A DNA stretch of 64,000 nucleotides from positions 23,912 to 87,911 of the forward strand of contig CAZTZI010000097.1 in assembly GCA_964618115.1 (NCBI GenBank), written 5' to 3'. Shown one piece after another: positions 16,605 through 25,824 of this stretch. The position numbers and the translations under genes were made by a program. The notes under the pieces are model-generated. The model was given only the letters and a program-made list of their open reading frames with translations. It was not told where the DNA came from and ran no database searches. Source of the DNA: VXNF01 sp964618115. Its GTDB lineage: Bacteria; Actinomycetota; Acidimicrobiia; Acidimicrobiales; CATQHL01. Each line of letters starts with the position of its first letter. Position 1 is the stretch's first letter.

Positions 16605-18125
16605 TCAGGGGCGAAGCAGCGTCTCCCCGGCGAGTGCCCGCGTGCTCCACGTGGCCGCCAGAGCCGAAGCGGTGAGCCGCACCGGCGATGATGCAGCGGG
16701 TTCGGCGCCATCGCCGGTACCGGCGCCCGCCACGACCGCGGCCCAGGACTCGAGCCGGCTACTCGGCGGAACGATCTCCCACAGCAGCGCAGGCGTCTCG
16801 CCATGCCAGCGGAGCGCCAGCGAGGCGACCCCGCGCGAAGTGCCGAGACGATGCACCTCCAGGGGCGGACGCTCGGTGCCGAAGTTCGCCGTGGCGGCGA
16901 CCCCTGCCAGGAGGTCGAGTTCGCCGTCGCATTCGGCCACGAGGAGATCCCGCAGCGCAAGCAGGTAAGCCGCCCCGTAGGTGGGGTCGTCACCACGATC
17001 GTCGGACGCCCAGCCGCCCGCCGGACCGGCGTTCGCTGCCATGGTCGCGACGACCGCCACTCCCCTGTCGAAGCACGCTGCGATCCGCGCCCCCTCCTGG
17101 CGGGCCACTCGGGCGAGGGTCTCGGGCTTTCGAGCTGCTCGCACCGACACCACCTCGGCGGCGCGCCGGGCAAAGCCGGCGACGGCGAGGCCCGCGGCCA
17201 GCAGAGCCCGCTCCGCCGGGGAGAACCGCCCGTCGGGAGCGTGGGGTGCTCCGGCACCGACGTCGGTGGCCAGCAGGCGACGGACGGCCGCCGCGGCGAC
17301 GGCTGCGACGCGGCCACTGGCCAAGCCGTCGACGCGGAGTCCCCCGGCAGTGTGCGTGTCCCAACCATTGCCGACCTGCGCCAGGGTGGGAACGACCGCC
17401 GGCACCGGCGATGACTCGTCGGTGGCGCGCAGCGGAAGCAGCACCCGCAGCGCGGTGCCGTGCGTGACCGGCCAGGTCAGCGTCGCACCGGCCCGGCCGG
17501 CTCGGCTGCGCGCCCGGCGCGGGTCCCCAGGGTCCCAGCCCACCGTCTCGGGCGCCACGTCGGGCAGGTCTCCCGCGGTAGCGGCGTCGGTGACGGCGCG
17601 CGCCTCTGCCGGCGGGCGTTCCCACCACAGCGCCGGCAATCCGTTGACCCGCACGCCGGAGTCGTCGACCTGCACCCGCCACAGACCACCTGGTCGCCAG
17701 AAGTCTCCCGGCTGCACCGTGAGCTTCACCGCCACAGGTGCCGAGGTGTCGTTCCGGATGTCCACCACGCCGAGCGCACCTGCACCGGCTGTCGGAGCCA
17801 GGCAGACGTACGCCACCTTCGAGACGTCGCCGTCGCCCGCGCCCAGGACGGTCTCCAGACCGACGGGAGCCGCGCCGCCTGCACCGGCGGCTCGCTGGCG
17901 CACCGTGGAGGTGGCTCCCGGCACGATGCGACGCGTGCCCGTGAACACCTCCCAGCCGAGCGACCAGCCGGTCCGGCCGGTGACGATCCGACCCGCCGCG
18001 TCGACGGCCATTGCCCCGCCTCCACCGATGGCCCCCAGCACCGACCACCGAGCCCCTCGCGAGACCTCTCGCGCGACCGCCGCCGGCGAACCGCCCTCGG
18101 GAACCGGTTCGCCTCGCCGGCCCAC
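16605..18125 (-). CDS. Unrecognised protein, about 506 aa
   Basis: I do not recognise this family. The reading frame has good actinobacterial codon character. The first half is beta-rich and glycine-rich, with a segment DIRNDTSAPVAVKLTV that resembles beta-sandwich domains; the second half is alanine-rich and helical (about 260-460), a layout seen in some carbohydrate-active enzymes, but no catalytic motif is evident. No signal peptide or membrane segment is clear. GTG at 18125 is 5 nt after the gpsA stop; the frame stays open further upstream inside gpsA. A 215-nt gap follows before rnhB, with no gene I can support. Confidence 0.55.
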   Translation of the reverse strand: MGRRGEPVPEGGSPAAVAREVSRGARWSVLGAIGGGGAMAVDAAGRIVTGRTGWSLGWEVFTGTRRIVPGATSTVRQRAAGAGGAAPVGLETVLGAGDGDVSKVAYVCLAPTAGAGALGVVDIRNDTSAPVAVKLTVQPGDFWRPGGLWRVQVDDSGVRVNGLPALWWERPPAEARAVTDAATAGDLPDVAPETVGWDPGDPRRARSRAGRAGATLTWPVTHGTALRVLLPLRATDESSPVPAVVPTLAQVGNGWDTHTAGGLRVDGLASGRVAAVAAAAVRRLLATDVGAGAPHAPDGRFSPAERALLAAGLAVAGFARRAAEVVSVRAARKPETLARVARQEGARIAACFDRGVAVVATMAANAGPAGGWASDDRGDDPTYGAAYLLALRDLLVAECDGELDLLAGVAATANFGTERPPLEVHRLGTSRGVASLALRWHGETPALLWEIVPPSSRLESWAAVVAGAGTGDGAEPAASSPVRLTASALAATWSTRALAGETLLRP

Positions 18126-18130
18126 GCCCT

Positions 18131-19165
18131 CTACCGGAAGGGCTCTGGCTCCGGGCGCAGGCTGCGCCCCAGCAGATTCCGGTAGGCCACCTGCGGGTCG
18201 CGGCCGCCGTCCAGCACCGCGCACAACTCCGATGTGATCGGCATCTCGAGACCGGCCTCGGCCGCCAATTCGAGGACCACTCGAGCCGTCTTGACCCCCT
18301 CCGCCACCTGCTGCATGGCCTCGGTGATCTCTCGCAGGCTCCTCCCGCGTCCCAACTCGACGCCGACATGGTGATTGCGGCTCTGGGGACTCAGACACGT
18401 CGCGAGCAGGTCGCCGAGGCCAGCCAGGCCGGCAAACGTGGCCGGCTCGCCACCCATCGCCACGCCCAGGCGGGTGAGTTCGGCCAGACCCCGCGTGATG
18501 AGCGTCGCCCGGCTGTTGTCAGCCAGGCCCATCCCCTCGGCCATGCCGACGGCAAGGGCCATCACGTTCTTCAAGGCGCCGCCGAGCTCGCAACCCACCA
18601 CGTCGTGGCCGACGTAGACGCGGAAGTGCTCGCGAGCGAAGACGGGGCGCAGACTCTCCGCCAGAGTCACGTCGCTCATGGCCAGCACCGCCGCGGCAGG
18701 TGATCCCGCCAGCACTTCCCGAGCAAGGTTCGGGCCCGTCAGTACTCCCACGGGATGCCCTGGGGCCAACTCCTCGACGATCTCCGACATCCGGCGGTGC
18801 GATCCCTGTTCCAAGCCCTTGCTCAGGCTGATGACCGGGACCTCCGCGCCCAGCGAGTGCGCGACGTCCGCCATGACGGGGCGGAAGACGTGCGAGGGCA
18901 CGGCCATGGCCACGATCTCCGCCCCCGCCACCGCTGCGGGGAGGTCGCTGCCGGCGACCAGGGACGGCGCCAGATCGAAACCCGGCAGGTACTGCTCATT
19001 GCTGGCGCGGGTGTTGATCTCGGCGGCAACCTCGGGGCGCCTGCACCACAGCCTCGTCGGCGCATTGGCGGCCACGAGCGAGGCCACCGTGGTCCCCCAT
19101 GACCCTGCACCCACCACCGTCACGCGCTGCACCGGCGTGACAGTACCGCTCACGCCCGCCGGCAT
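18131..19165 (-). CDS. gpsA: Glycerol-3-phosphate dehydrogenase [NAD(P)+]
   Basis: 344 aa. Reduces dihydroxyacetone phosphate to sn-glycerol 3-phosphate for phospholipid synthesis, in the cytoplasm. Rossmann motif VVGAGSWGTTVASL near residues 16-29, the typical SKGLEQ segment, the GCELGGALKNVMALAVG active-site region with the catalytic lysine, and a C-terminal helical domain ending in a region typical of GpsA. GTG codons at 19153 and nearby are alternative starts that would trim about four or more residues. It follows the CoA-transferase gene by 27 nt. Confidence 0.92.
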   Translation of the reverse strand: MPAGVSGTVTPVQRVTVVGAGSWGTTVASLVAANAPTRLWCRRPEVAAEINTRASNEQYLPGFDLAPSLVAGSDLPAAVAGAEIVAMAVPSHVFRPVMADVAHSLGAEVPVISLSKGLEQGSHRRMSEIVEELAPGHPVGVLTGPNLAREVLAGSPAAAVLAMSDVTLAESLRPVFAREHFRVYVGHDVVGCELGGALKNVMALAVGMAEGMGLADNSRATLITRGLAELTRLGVAMGGEPATFAGLAGLGDLLATCLSPQSRNHHVGVELGRGRSLREITEAMQQVAEGVKTARVVLELAAEAGLEMPITSELCAVLDGGRDPQVAYRNLLGRSLRPEPEPFR

Positions 19166-19192
19166 CGAAACCGTCCCGCGCTCCCGGTTGCT

Positions 19193-20452
19193 TCAGAAGA
19201 CGACACCGCCGGCGCGCAGAGCCTCGGCATCCGCGCCCCCCAGCCCCTCGATGATCTCGGTGGTGTCCCGGCCGGGTTCGGGAGCGTGGGGCCGCCAGTC
19301 GGCGGGTGTCCCCGAGAAGCGCACGGGAGGTCGGCTCTGGCGCATCCGCCCCGCGGCCGGGTGGATGCTGTCGACGAAGAACTCCCGGTGAGCCAATTGG
19401 GGATGGTCCGGGAGGTCGGGCACCGCAACGGCGGGGCTGTGCGGTACGTCGAACGACTCGAGGCGGGCGCATGCCTCGGTCACCGGCAGGGCCGCCAGGC
19501 GGTCGCGGATCTCTCGCCACACCTGGCGCGCAAGGCCGCGGTTGCCATGACGTCCCGCCATCGACGCCAACCGCTCGTCGGCCTCGACGTCCAGGGCGCG
19601 GCACAACCCGGCGTACTGATCGTCGGTCAGCGCCACGATGTACATCCACCCATCGGCGCAGGCCATCGGCTTGACGTGGGCACCCGGATCCGAGCGTTGC
19701 GGTCCGTCATAGTCCAACAGGGTCTCGCGCCCCGCGGCGTCCACCCAGAGGAACGATGCCGACACCTCGAGCATGGCGACCTCCACGTGCTGGCCCCCTG
19801 CTCCCCGCTCCCTCGCCAGCAGGGCGGCCGTGGCGGCCTGCACGGCCGTCAGCGCGGTGAGCTTGTCCGACACGGTGTGGCGCAGGTTGTGCGGCTCGCC
19901 CGTCTCAACGTCCGCCTCGAGGGCGGCAATTCCCGAGGCTGCCTGGATGATGCCGTCGTAGGCGGGGCGGTCGGCGTAAGGCCCGGTCGGCCCGAATCCC
20001 GTCACCGAGACCAGGATCACGTCGGGATTGACGGCACGCAGGTGCTCGTAGGACACGCCGAGGCGCTCCGCCACTCCGGGACGGAAGTTCTGGAAGACCA
20101 GGTCGGCCCCGGCGGCGAGGTCCAGCACGATGCTGCGACCTGTCTCGGTGCCGATGTCCACCGTTGCCGCCCGCTTCGAGCGGTTGGTCATCTGGTAGAT
20201 GCCCGAGACCCCTCCGAGGGCGGGTCCGACGTGGCGCAGCACATCCCCCCCGCCGGGAGGTTCGATCTTGATGACATCGGCACCCTGCTCGGCCAGGATG
20301 CCGGCTGCGAGTGGCGCGGCGAGGGCGGTGGCGAGATCCACCACCCGCACGCCTGCGAGGGGCGGTGCGTCAGCGGACGATCGGTGGCGGTCGGCCGAAC
20401 GCCATGGGCCCGCCGAGGTCGCGCCGACAGAAGAGAGGGATTCTCCGAGCAT
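19193..20452 (-). CDS. CaiB/BaiF class III CoA-transferase
   Basis: 419 aa. Moves CoA between carboxylic acids through an aspartyl-CoA intermediate. VVDLATALAAPLAAGILAEQ and DVIKIEPPGGGD form the N-terminal Rossmann part; NRSKRAATVDI and VTGFGPTGPYADRPAYD are strong family segments, and the catalytic Asp is in the latter region. ATG at 20452 has GGAAGGA 8 nt upstream. The first 30 residues are low-complexity. Substrate unknown; family members include succinyl-CoA, formyl-CoA and racemase enzymes. Confidence 0.88.
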   Translation of the reverse strand: MLGESLSSVGATSAGPWRSADRHRSSADAPPLAGVRVVDLATALAAPLAAGILAEQGADVIKIEPPGGGDVLRHVGPALGGVSGIYQMTNRSKRAATVDIGTETGRSIVLDLAAGADLVFQNFRPGVAERLGVSYEHLRAVNPDVILVSVTGFGPTGPYADRPAYDGIIQAASGIAALEADVETGEPHNLRHTVSDKLTALTAVQAATAALLARERGAGGQHVEVAMLEVSASFLWVDAAGRETLLDYDGPQRSDPGAHVKPMACADGWMYIVALTDDQYAGLCRALDVEADERLASMAGRHGNRGLARQVWREIRDRLAALPVTEACARLESFDVPHSPAVAVPDLPDHPQLAHREFFVDSIHPAAGRMRQSRPPVRFSGTPADWRPHAPEPGRDTTEIIEGLGGADAEALRAGGVVF

Positions 20453-20569
20453 TGCGTCGATCCTTCCGTGGACAGCATCCGAGCCTAGGAGGATGCGATT
20501 CGATCCCACCGATCGCCTCGCCGGCGACGGGAGAGACTGCCCGGGGCAGGGCCCTCCGGGGCGCCTCAC

Positions 20570-20575
20570 TAGACT
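20570..20575 (+). promoter_or_regulatory. -10 box of a leaderless-type promoter for cofC
   Basis: TAGACT lies 7 nt before GTG 20583, a spacing typical of leaderless actinobacterial transcripts. This supports the GTG over the in-frame ATG at 20493. Confidence 0.45.
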
Positions 20576-20582
20576 TCTGCTG

Positions 20583-21248
20583 GTGGACGACGCGGCCCTC
20601 CTCGTGCCCGTCAAGGCTTTCCATGAGGCCAAAGTTCGCCTGGGATCGGTTCTCTCGGCAGCCGAACGGAGTTCCCTGGCGCGCCGCATGGCCACCCATG
20701 TCGTCCGGGTGGCTGCACCGCTCCCGGTGACGGTGGTCTGCGACGATCCCGACGTGGCGGCATGGGCCGAAGCCGCGGGGGCGGAGGTGGTCTGGTGTCC
20801 CGGTACGGGCCTGAACGGCGCGGTCACCCGTGGGGTCGCCATCCTGGCCGCTCGCGGAGTCGCCGAGGTCGTGGTGGCCCACGGTGACCTGCCGGGTGCC
20901 CGCGGGTTCGATCACCTGACCGGTGCGGGCGGCGTGACCGCCATTCCGGATCGGCGAGCCGACGGCACGAACGTGCTCTGCGTTCCCGCCGGGGCAGGTT
21001 TCGGCTTTTCCTACGGTGCGGGATCGTTCCGCCGGCACTGCGCCGAGGCCCGGCGGCTGGGACTGCCGCTGCGCATCCGCCACGACCTCGAACTGACGTG
21101 GGACGTGGACGTGCCCGAGGATCTCCGGCGGCTGCCGGCGGATCTGCGAGAGACGGCCGCCGCCGCGCCCCGAATCGAGACCGCACCCGCCGATTCCGAG
21201 GAGCTCGTGGCAGATCCGCTCGCGGCAGGCGCCGGAGGCGTGGCGTGA
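20583..21248 (+). CDS. cofC: Phosphoenolpyruvate/2-phospho-L-lactate guanylyltransferase
   Basis: 221 aa. Makes the GDP-activated intermediate for the side chain of coenzyme F420. The N-terminal LLVPVKAFHEAKVRLG matches the nucleotide-binding start of CofC, VVAHGDLPGA provides the central Asp motif, and AIPDRRADGTNVLCVP and the C-terminal DVDVPEDL complete the fold. No other F420 genes are in the window. The start at GTG 20583 is preferred because TAGACT sits 7 nt before it. A 60-residue Ala/Asp-rich tail overlaps the next gene by 4 nt (GTGA). Confidence 0.88.
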   Translation: MDDAALLVPVKAFHEAKVRLGSVLSAAERSSLARRMATHVVRVAAPLPVTVVCDDPDVAAWAEAAGAEVVWCPGTGLNGAVTRGVAILAARGVAEVVVAHGDLPGARGFDHLTGAGGVTAIPDRRADGTNVLCVPAGAGFGFSYGAGSFRRHCAEARRLGLPLRIRHDLELTWDVDVPEDLRRLPADLRETAAAAPRIETAPADSEELVADPLAAGAGGVA

Positions 21249-21970
21249 GCCGCAATCTCCCGACCCCGGCCAGCGCCCTCTCCGTGTCGGCACATCCCGA
21301 CGACACCGAGTTCGGCTGCGGCGCCACGCTCGCCCGCTGGGCGGACGCCGGTTGCGTCGTTCATCTGGCGGTCTGCACCGACGGCTCGAAGGGATCGTGG
21401 GACGCGGCCACCGACTTGGCCCGGCTCGTGGTGCGCCGCCGGGCCGAGCAGCGCGAGGCGGCGCGACGCCTCGGCGCGACCGGCGAGGTGGTGTTCCTGG
21501 GCTACACCGACGGCGAGTTGGAGGCTCACCTGCGGGCGCGAGCGCTGCTGGCGTCGTGGATCCGCCGGCTGCAACCGGCCGTCGTGCTGGGGCACGACCC
21601 CTGGAAGCGCTACCGGATCCATCCGGACCACCGCCAGGCGGGCCTGCTGGTGACCGAGGCCATCGTCGCGGCCCGCGACCCGCACTTCTTCCCCGAGCAG
21701 AACCTCCCGGCGCACCGGCCCGAGCATCTACTGCTGTTCGAGGCGGACGAGCCTGACCACTACGAGGAGGTCGACGGCTGGGCCGAGGCCAAGATCGCAG
21801 CCCTCGAAGCCCACGAGAGCCAGTTCGAATCGACCATGGGGATCGACGCCGAGGATGACGGGACTCAGCGCCAGGCGTTCCGGCAGCGGATCCACCGCGA
21901 GCTGGCCGAGGCCGGCGAGCCGGCCGGCCTTGCGGCCGCCGAGGCCTTCAAGCTGCTGAGCGACCTCTAG
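21245..21970 (+). CDS. LmbE/PIG-L family N-acetylase-type deacetylase
   Basis: 241 aa. Zinc-dependent deacetylase fold. SVSAHPDDTEFGCGATL holds the metal-binding H-x2-DD motif, and HPDHRQAG supplies further metal ligands. Relatives in Actinomycetota remove acetyl groups from GlcNAc-inositol (MshB) and mycothiol conjugates (Mca). An MshB role is possible, since a mycothiol-type protein is encoded at 24843-25577, but the sequence does not decide. The GTG overlaps cofC by 4 nt. Confidence 0.85.
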   Translation: MSRNLPTPASALSVSAHPDDTEFGCGATLARWADAGCVVHLAVCTDGSKGSWDAATDLARLVVRRRAEQREAARRLGATGEVVFLGYTDGELEAHLRARALLASWIRRLQPAVVLGHDPWKRYRIHPDHRQAGLLVTEAIVAARDPHFFPEQNLPAHRPEHLLLFEADEPDHYEEVDGWAEAKIAALEAHESQFESTMGIDAEDDGTQRQAFRQRIHRELAEAGEPAGLAAAEAFKLLSDL

Positions 21971-21975
21971 AACAC

Positions 21976-21992
21976 TCCCGGAGGTGCCGGGA
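21976..21992. terminator. Weak hairpin between convergent genes
   Basis: TCCCGG and CCGGGA form a perfect 6-bp stem with a 5-nt loop just after the deacetylase stop; no T-run. Confidence 0.3.
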
Positions 21993-22038
21993 CTCGATCA
22001 GCGGGTGCGGTCGCCCCGAGAGTCGCCCGGAGCCGTCC

Positions 22039-22902
22039 TCAATCCGCCACCTTGACCCGCCGGCCGCTCGCCACACGCGGCATCCAGTCGAAGAAGCGCC
22101 AGGCCAGGAGCGCGCCGGCCACCCCCCAGGCGGCCAGGATCAGAAGGTCGGTGCCCTGCCAGGCCGGTGCCGGCACCGCCGGGTGGAAGGCCGCAGAGAA
22201 CGCCCTGCCGAAGTGCTTGAGCGGCAGGACATCGCCCAGGACCCGCAGCCAGGTCGGCGGGTTCTCGGCCGGGACGAAGATGTCGGACACGAACGCCATC
22301 GGCAATATCACGGCGTTGGCCACCGCCGGGGCGGTGTTGCCGCTCGGTGCCAGCGCGGCCAGTGCCAGACCGAGCCCGGCGAAGGCCGCCGTGCCCACGC
22401 AGAACGACACGATCGCTGCGGGGATCTTCGCCGCGGCGATGCCCACGTCGAAGAACAGCACGCCCACCAGCATCATGATCAGGGTCCCCAGTAGCGCGAT
22501 CCACACCGACGAGGCGACCGAGCCGGTCAGGAACGCCGAGGGTGGCAGCGGCGTGCCCCTGATCCGCTTCAAGAGCCCGAACTGGCGCTGGAAGGCCAGT
22601 GTGATGCCCACGTTGGCCAGGGCGGCATTGGCCGCCGTGAAGGCCGCCAGGCCCGGCGTATAGAACTGCGCCGCCGGAATCAGACCGAAACCCACGTCGA
22701 TGTCCCAGGTGAACAGCGATCCGAACAGCACCAGCATGATCAAGGGCAGGCCGAGGGTGAAGAAGGAGGCCACGGGGTTGCGCCAGAAGGTGCGATTCTG
22801 GCTGCGCGTGCTCGTCCAGGTCAGGCGCCCCCAGGACGGCCAGGCGCCCGCCTCCGCGCTCGCCACGGCACGGCGGCTATTTCGCACTGTCCTCGTCCCC
22901 AT
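22039..22902 (-). CDS. ABC-2 type transporter permease
   Basis: 287 aa with about six membrane segments, including PVASFFTLGLPLIMLVLFG near residues 43-61 and the ABC2 signature around LLKRIRGTPLPPSAFL. It pairs with the ATPase gene that overlaps it by 26 nt upstream. Together they form a drug- or lipid-type exporter of the DrrAB/Nod family; the substrate is unknown. Confidence 0.88.
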   Translation of the reverse strand: MGTRTVRNSRRAVASAEAGAWPSWGRLTWTSTRSQNRTFWRNPVASFFTLGLPLIMLVLFGSLFTWDIDVGFGLIPAAQFYTPGLAAFTAANAALANVGITLAFQRQFGLLKRIRGTPLPPSAFLTGSVASSVWIALLGTLIMMLVGVLFFDVGIAAAKIPAAIVSFCVGTAAFAGLGLALAALAPSGNTAPAVANAVILPMAFVSDIFVPAENPPTWLRVLGDVLPLKHFGRAFSAAFHPAVPAPAWQGTDLLILAAWGVAGALLAWRFFDWMPRVASGRRVKVAD

Positions 22903-23818
22903 CGGCCCCGATGAGCCGCAGGTAGGCGTCCTCCAGGCTCGGAGGACTCACCGTCAGTTCCGTTAGTTCGAACCCCCGCTCGAGTGCCCAACCCGTCAAC
23001 TCGGCCAGCAGGGCGGTGGGTCGGTCCGTGCTCACGACCACGAAGTCCTCATCGACCTCGGCTGCGCCGGCGACGCGACCCGGAAGGTCGGCCTGCCCCT
23101 TGCCGGCCGGGAGCCTGAAGCGAACCGTCGATGTCTCGGCCCCCAGGAGTTGTGACGGCGGGGCGCTGGCCACGATCAGCCCGTCCAGCAGAATCGCCAC
23201 CCGGTCGGCGAGATACTCGGCCTCCTCCATGTAGTGGGTCGTGAGGATGATCGTCCGGCCGAGGCCGCGCAGGTCTCTGATCATCTCCCAGGTAGCCCGC
23301 CGCGCCTCGGGGTCGAAGCCGGTGGTGGGCTCGTCCAGGAACAGCAGGTCCGGATCACCGATGAGTCCCAGCGCCATGTCCACGCGCCGCTGCTGGCCGC
23401 CCGAGAGGGTCTTGAGACGGGCATTCGCCTTGCCGGTCAGTCCGACCAGCTCGATGACCTCGTCGCGGTCGCGCGGACGACGGTAGGCCGCTCCGAAGGT
23501 GTCCAGGGCTTCGGCGACGGTGACCTCAGAGGTGTCCACCGTGGACTCCTGCAGAACGATTCCGATCCGGTCCCGGAACTCCCTGCCGGCCGTGTCCGGA
23601 TCGAATCCCAGCACCGACACCTCGCCGGAATCCGCGGTCCGATGACCCTCGAGGATCTCGACGGTGGTGGACTTTCCGGCCCCGTTCGGCCCCAGCAGGG
23701 CGAACACCTCACCGGCCGCCACCTCGAATGAGATGCCGCCCACCGCCTGGGTGGAGCCGTAACTCTTGGTCAACCCCCGCACGGCGACGGCGGGTGGGCC
23801 GGCGGAGGACTCGCTCAT
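22877..23818 (-). CDS. ABC transporter ATP-binding protein (ABC-2/DrrA type)
   Basis: 313 aa. Walker A GPNGAGKST, signature LSGGQQRRVDMALGL, Walker B LLFLDEPTTGFDPEA and the switch His in TTHYMEEAE. The C-terminal 80 residues are the extra domain common in DrrA-like ATPases. The start ATG has CGGAG 6 nt upstream. It energises the permease encoded by the overlapping downstream gene. Confidence 0.92.
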   Translation of the reverse strand: MSESSAGPPAVAVRGLTKSYGSTQAVGGISFEVAAGEVFALLGPNGAGKSTTVEILEGHRTADSGEVSVLGFDPDTAGREFRDRIGIVLQESTVDTSEVTVAEALDTFGAAYRRPRDRDEVIELVGLTGKANARLKTLSGGQQRRVDMALGLIGDPDLLFLDEPTTGFDPEARRATWEMIRDLRGLGRTIILTTHYMEEAEYLADRVAILLDGLIVASAPPSQLLGAETSTVRFRLPAGKGQADLPGRVAGAAEVDEDFVVVSTDRPTALLAELTGWALERGFELTELTVSPPSLEDAYLRLIGADGDEDSAK

Positions 23819-23950
23819 TCGGTCTCCGGACTCACTGGGGCGGACAATTCAAGGCAACCGCGACCGGTGGCGGCTGATCCGGTCACCTCCGGAGGCTACC
23901 GGCTGCTTCGGGGCAGCACGGCCCGGCTCGGGGCCAGGTCCTGCGAGCGG

Positions 23951-24697
23951 CTAGCGCCGCTTGCGGGCGGCGGCGCGCGCCTCGGCCTGCTGTTCGAGCA
24001 GGTTCATCATCCCCGGGAAGCCGGGGATCCGGCCGAGGCGTCGGGACAGGAACGTCAGGCTCAGGGCCGTGAAGGCCACGTACAGCGGCCAGTTGATGAG
24101 GTAGCGGAAGAGCACGTACTCGTCGGGATCCGTGACACCCAGGAACCAGATGTCGAAGCCGGCAGTCAGGCCCAGCAGCACGCCGAACACCACGACGATG
24201 CAGTCGACGGCCGAACGGTAGGCCTCGTGCGTCCGCATCGACGCCGAAAGGCCGAGAGTGCGCGCCACGAGGCCCACGGCGGGATTGAGCTTCAGCGGCG
24301 CCGACAGCACGAGGGCCCCGGCGATGGCGAACTTGTAGCCGATGCCGATCCCGAAGTAGATGTCGTCGTTGTCGGTGATGATGCCGACAATGCCGCGGGC
24401 GATGACGCACACCGTCACGAGCGGGAGCAACTTACCGACCCCGACCCCGGCACGCACGCGCAGGATGCCCGACAGCACCGAGACGACCGTGATGGCGCCG
24501 ATCGCGGGACCCAGACCCCAATAGCGGAACAGCACCACGAACGCCGCGACGGCCAGCAGCGTGTCGTAACCGACCCACCACGGTGGGACGAATGCCTCCT
24601 CGCCGCCTTCGGCATCGACCCACTCGCCGGCGACCGATTCGCCCTCGGCGTTCCCGGGCTCGGGTGCGCCGGTCGACGCCGGCTCGCCTTCCGTCAC
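23951..24697 (-). CDS. DUF3159-like polytopic membrane protein
   Basis: 248 aa from GTG 24697. An acidic N-terminus is followed by about six hydrophobic segments (from DTLLAVAAFVVLFRYWGL onward) and a Lys/Arg-rich tail. The size and segment pattern fit the DUF3159 family found in Actinomycetota, function unknown; this is a tentative match. An alternative start, GTG 24841, lies directly after the upstream gene's stop and would add a 48-residue disordered leader; GAGAGGGGAA upstream of 24697 favours the shorter form. Confidence 0.6.
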   Translation of the reverse strand: MTEGEPASTGAPEPGNAEGESVAGEWVDAEGGEEAFVPPWWVGYDTLLAVAAFVVLFRYWGLGPAIGAITVVSVLSGILRVRAGVGVGKLLPLVTVCVIARGIVGIITDNDDIYFGIGIGYKFAIAGALVLSAPLKLNPAVGLVARTLGLSASMRTHEAYRSAVDCIVVVFGVLLGLTAGFDIWFLGVTDPDEYVLFRYLINWPLYVAFTALSLTFLSRRLGRIPGFPGMMNLLEQQAEARAAARKRR

Positions 24698-24842
24698 CCG
24701 CCTGTTCCCCTCTCGTCCAGATGGTCGCGGATGACCGGCGGGGCCACCGGTGGCCGTCGGCGTCGCGTCTGACGAAATCGCGCCGGCGCCGTCCCCCGGC
24801 GTCCCCGCCTCACGAGGTGTGCGATCCGGCTCGCCGTCCACC

Positions 24843-25577
24843 TCAGCGGCCGAGGGCCGTCCAGGCCGCCAGCACGTCGACGTCGCCGAAGACCTCGACA
24901 TCCTCCGGCTGGATCCGCCGCCACAGCACCAGGTCGAGTTGCTCGCCGGTGCCCCGGACGGCGACGTCGCCCCGGGCGTGCACCCGCTCGGCGACGAGAC
25001 GACCGTCGACGATCCGGCAGAGCCACTCGCCATCCCCATCGGTGCGGTGCAGGTGCAGGGATCCCCCCGGCAGGGAATCCTTGGCCGACCGGGCCTGGAA
25101 TGGGAGTATGACCTCCATCAACTCGTCCACCCCGTCGGCGCCCAGGTCACTGTCGACGGGCCCAGGCTCGCCCACCGCGTTCTCGGCGTCCCAGCGGTGG
25201 ATGAGGCTCTCGTGTGCGAGGCGCTTGTGCCAGAACGCGCCCGTGTTGATGCCCGCCCAGCCCCAGATCTCCTCGGCGGGATCGATGTCGCGCAGAGCAT
25301 CCAGAACCCTGGCGTGGGTTCCGGCGAACCACTCCACCACGGCCTCCCCCTGCGGTGGCCGGGGAACGTCGTCCCGGTTCAGCATCGTCGCCGCGCGCTG
25401 CTCGATGTGCTCGCTCACCCAGTTGTAGACCCATCCCAGATGGCCCACCAGCTTCTGCAGGCTCCAGCGCGGGCAACTCGGCACGGGCGCGTCCAGATCG
25501 CCCGAGGCGGCGACGGCACTGACCGCGGCTCCCTCGCGCTCGGTGGCGTCGTTGTAGGCATCGGTGTCGAAGCTCAT
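24843..25577 (-). CDS. Mycothiol-dependent maleylpyruvate isomerase-like (DinB/MDMPI) protein
   Basis: 244 aa. The N-terminal domain has the metal-binding pattern of the MDMPI family: His in VGHLGWVYNW, and Glu/His/Asp in AHESLIHRWDAE. The C-terminal half (about 150-244) is the MDMPI C-domain. These proteins use mycothiol and zinc, but the actual substrate varies and is unknown here. Start ATG 25577. A large inverted repeat lies in the divergent region upstream. Confidence 0.82.
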   Translation of the reverse strand: MSFDTDAYNDATEREGAAVSAVAASGDLDAPVPSCPRWSLQKLVGHLGWVYNWVSEHIEQRAATMLNRDDVPRPPQGEAVVEWFAGTHARVLDALRDIDPAEEIWGWAGINTGAFWHKRLAHESLIHRWDAENAVGEPGPVDSDLGADGVDELMEVILPFQARSAKDSLPGGSLHLHRTDGDGEWLCRIVDGRLVAERVHARGDVAVRGTGEQLDLVLWRRIQPEDVEVFGDVDVLAAWTALGR

Positions 25578-25648
25578 GGCACCAGTCTCGCCCACCGGCG
25601 CCACCCCCGCACACCACCGGGCCCATCCGGGCACGCACGGCACGACGA

Positions 25649-25724
25649 GGGCGGGGGACGCCGGGGGCCAGCGCAGGCGCGCCATTTTCGGAGGCCGCCG
25701 GAGCGCCACCGGCGTCCCCCGCCC
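25649..25724. repeat. 16-bp perfect inverted repeat in a divergent intergenic region
   Basis: Arms 25649-25664 and 25709-25724 are perfect reverse complements. The 44-nt loop holds a further GGCGC/GCGCC pair. It lies between the MDMPI and CopD-like genes, 71 nt from one start and 100 nt from the other. Role unknown: operator, cruciform or small mobile element. Confidence 0.6.
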
Positions 25725-25824
25725 GGGCGCAGGCCACGAGACCGGTCCGGACAGGGCTGCGGCCGAGGATTACGGCTATAGGGTTCCCGTTGCGGAGATT
25801 GCGTCCAGACCCAGGAGGCCCACG

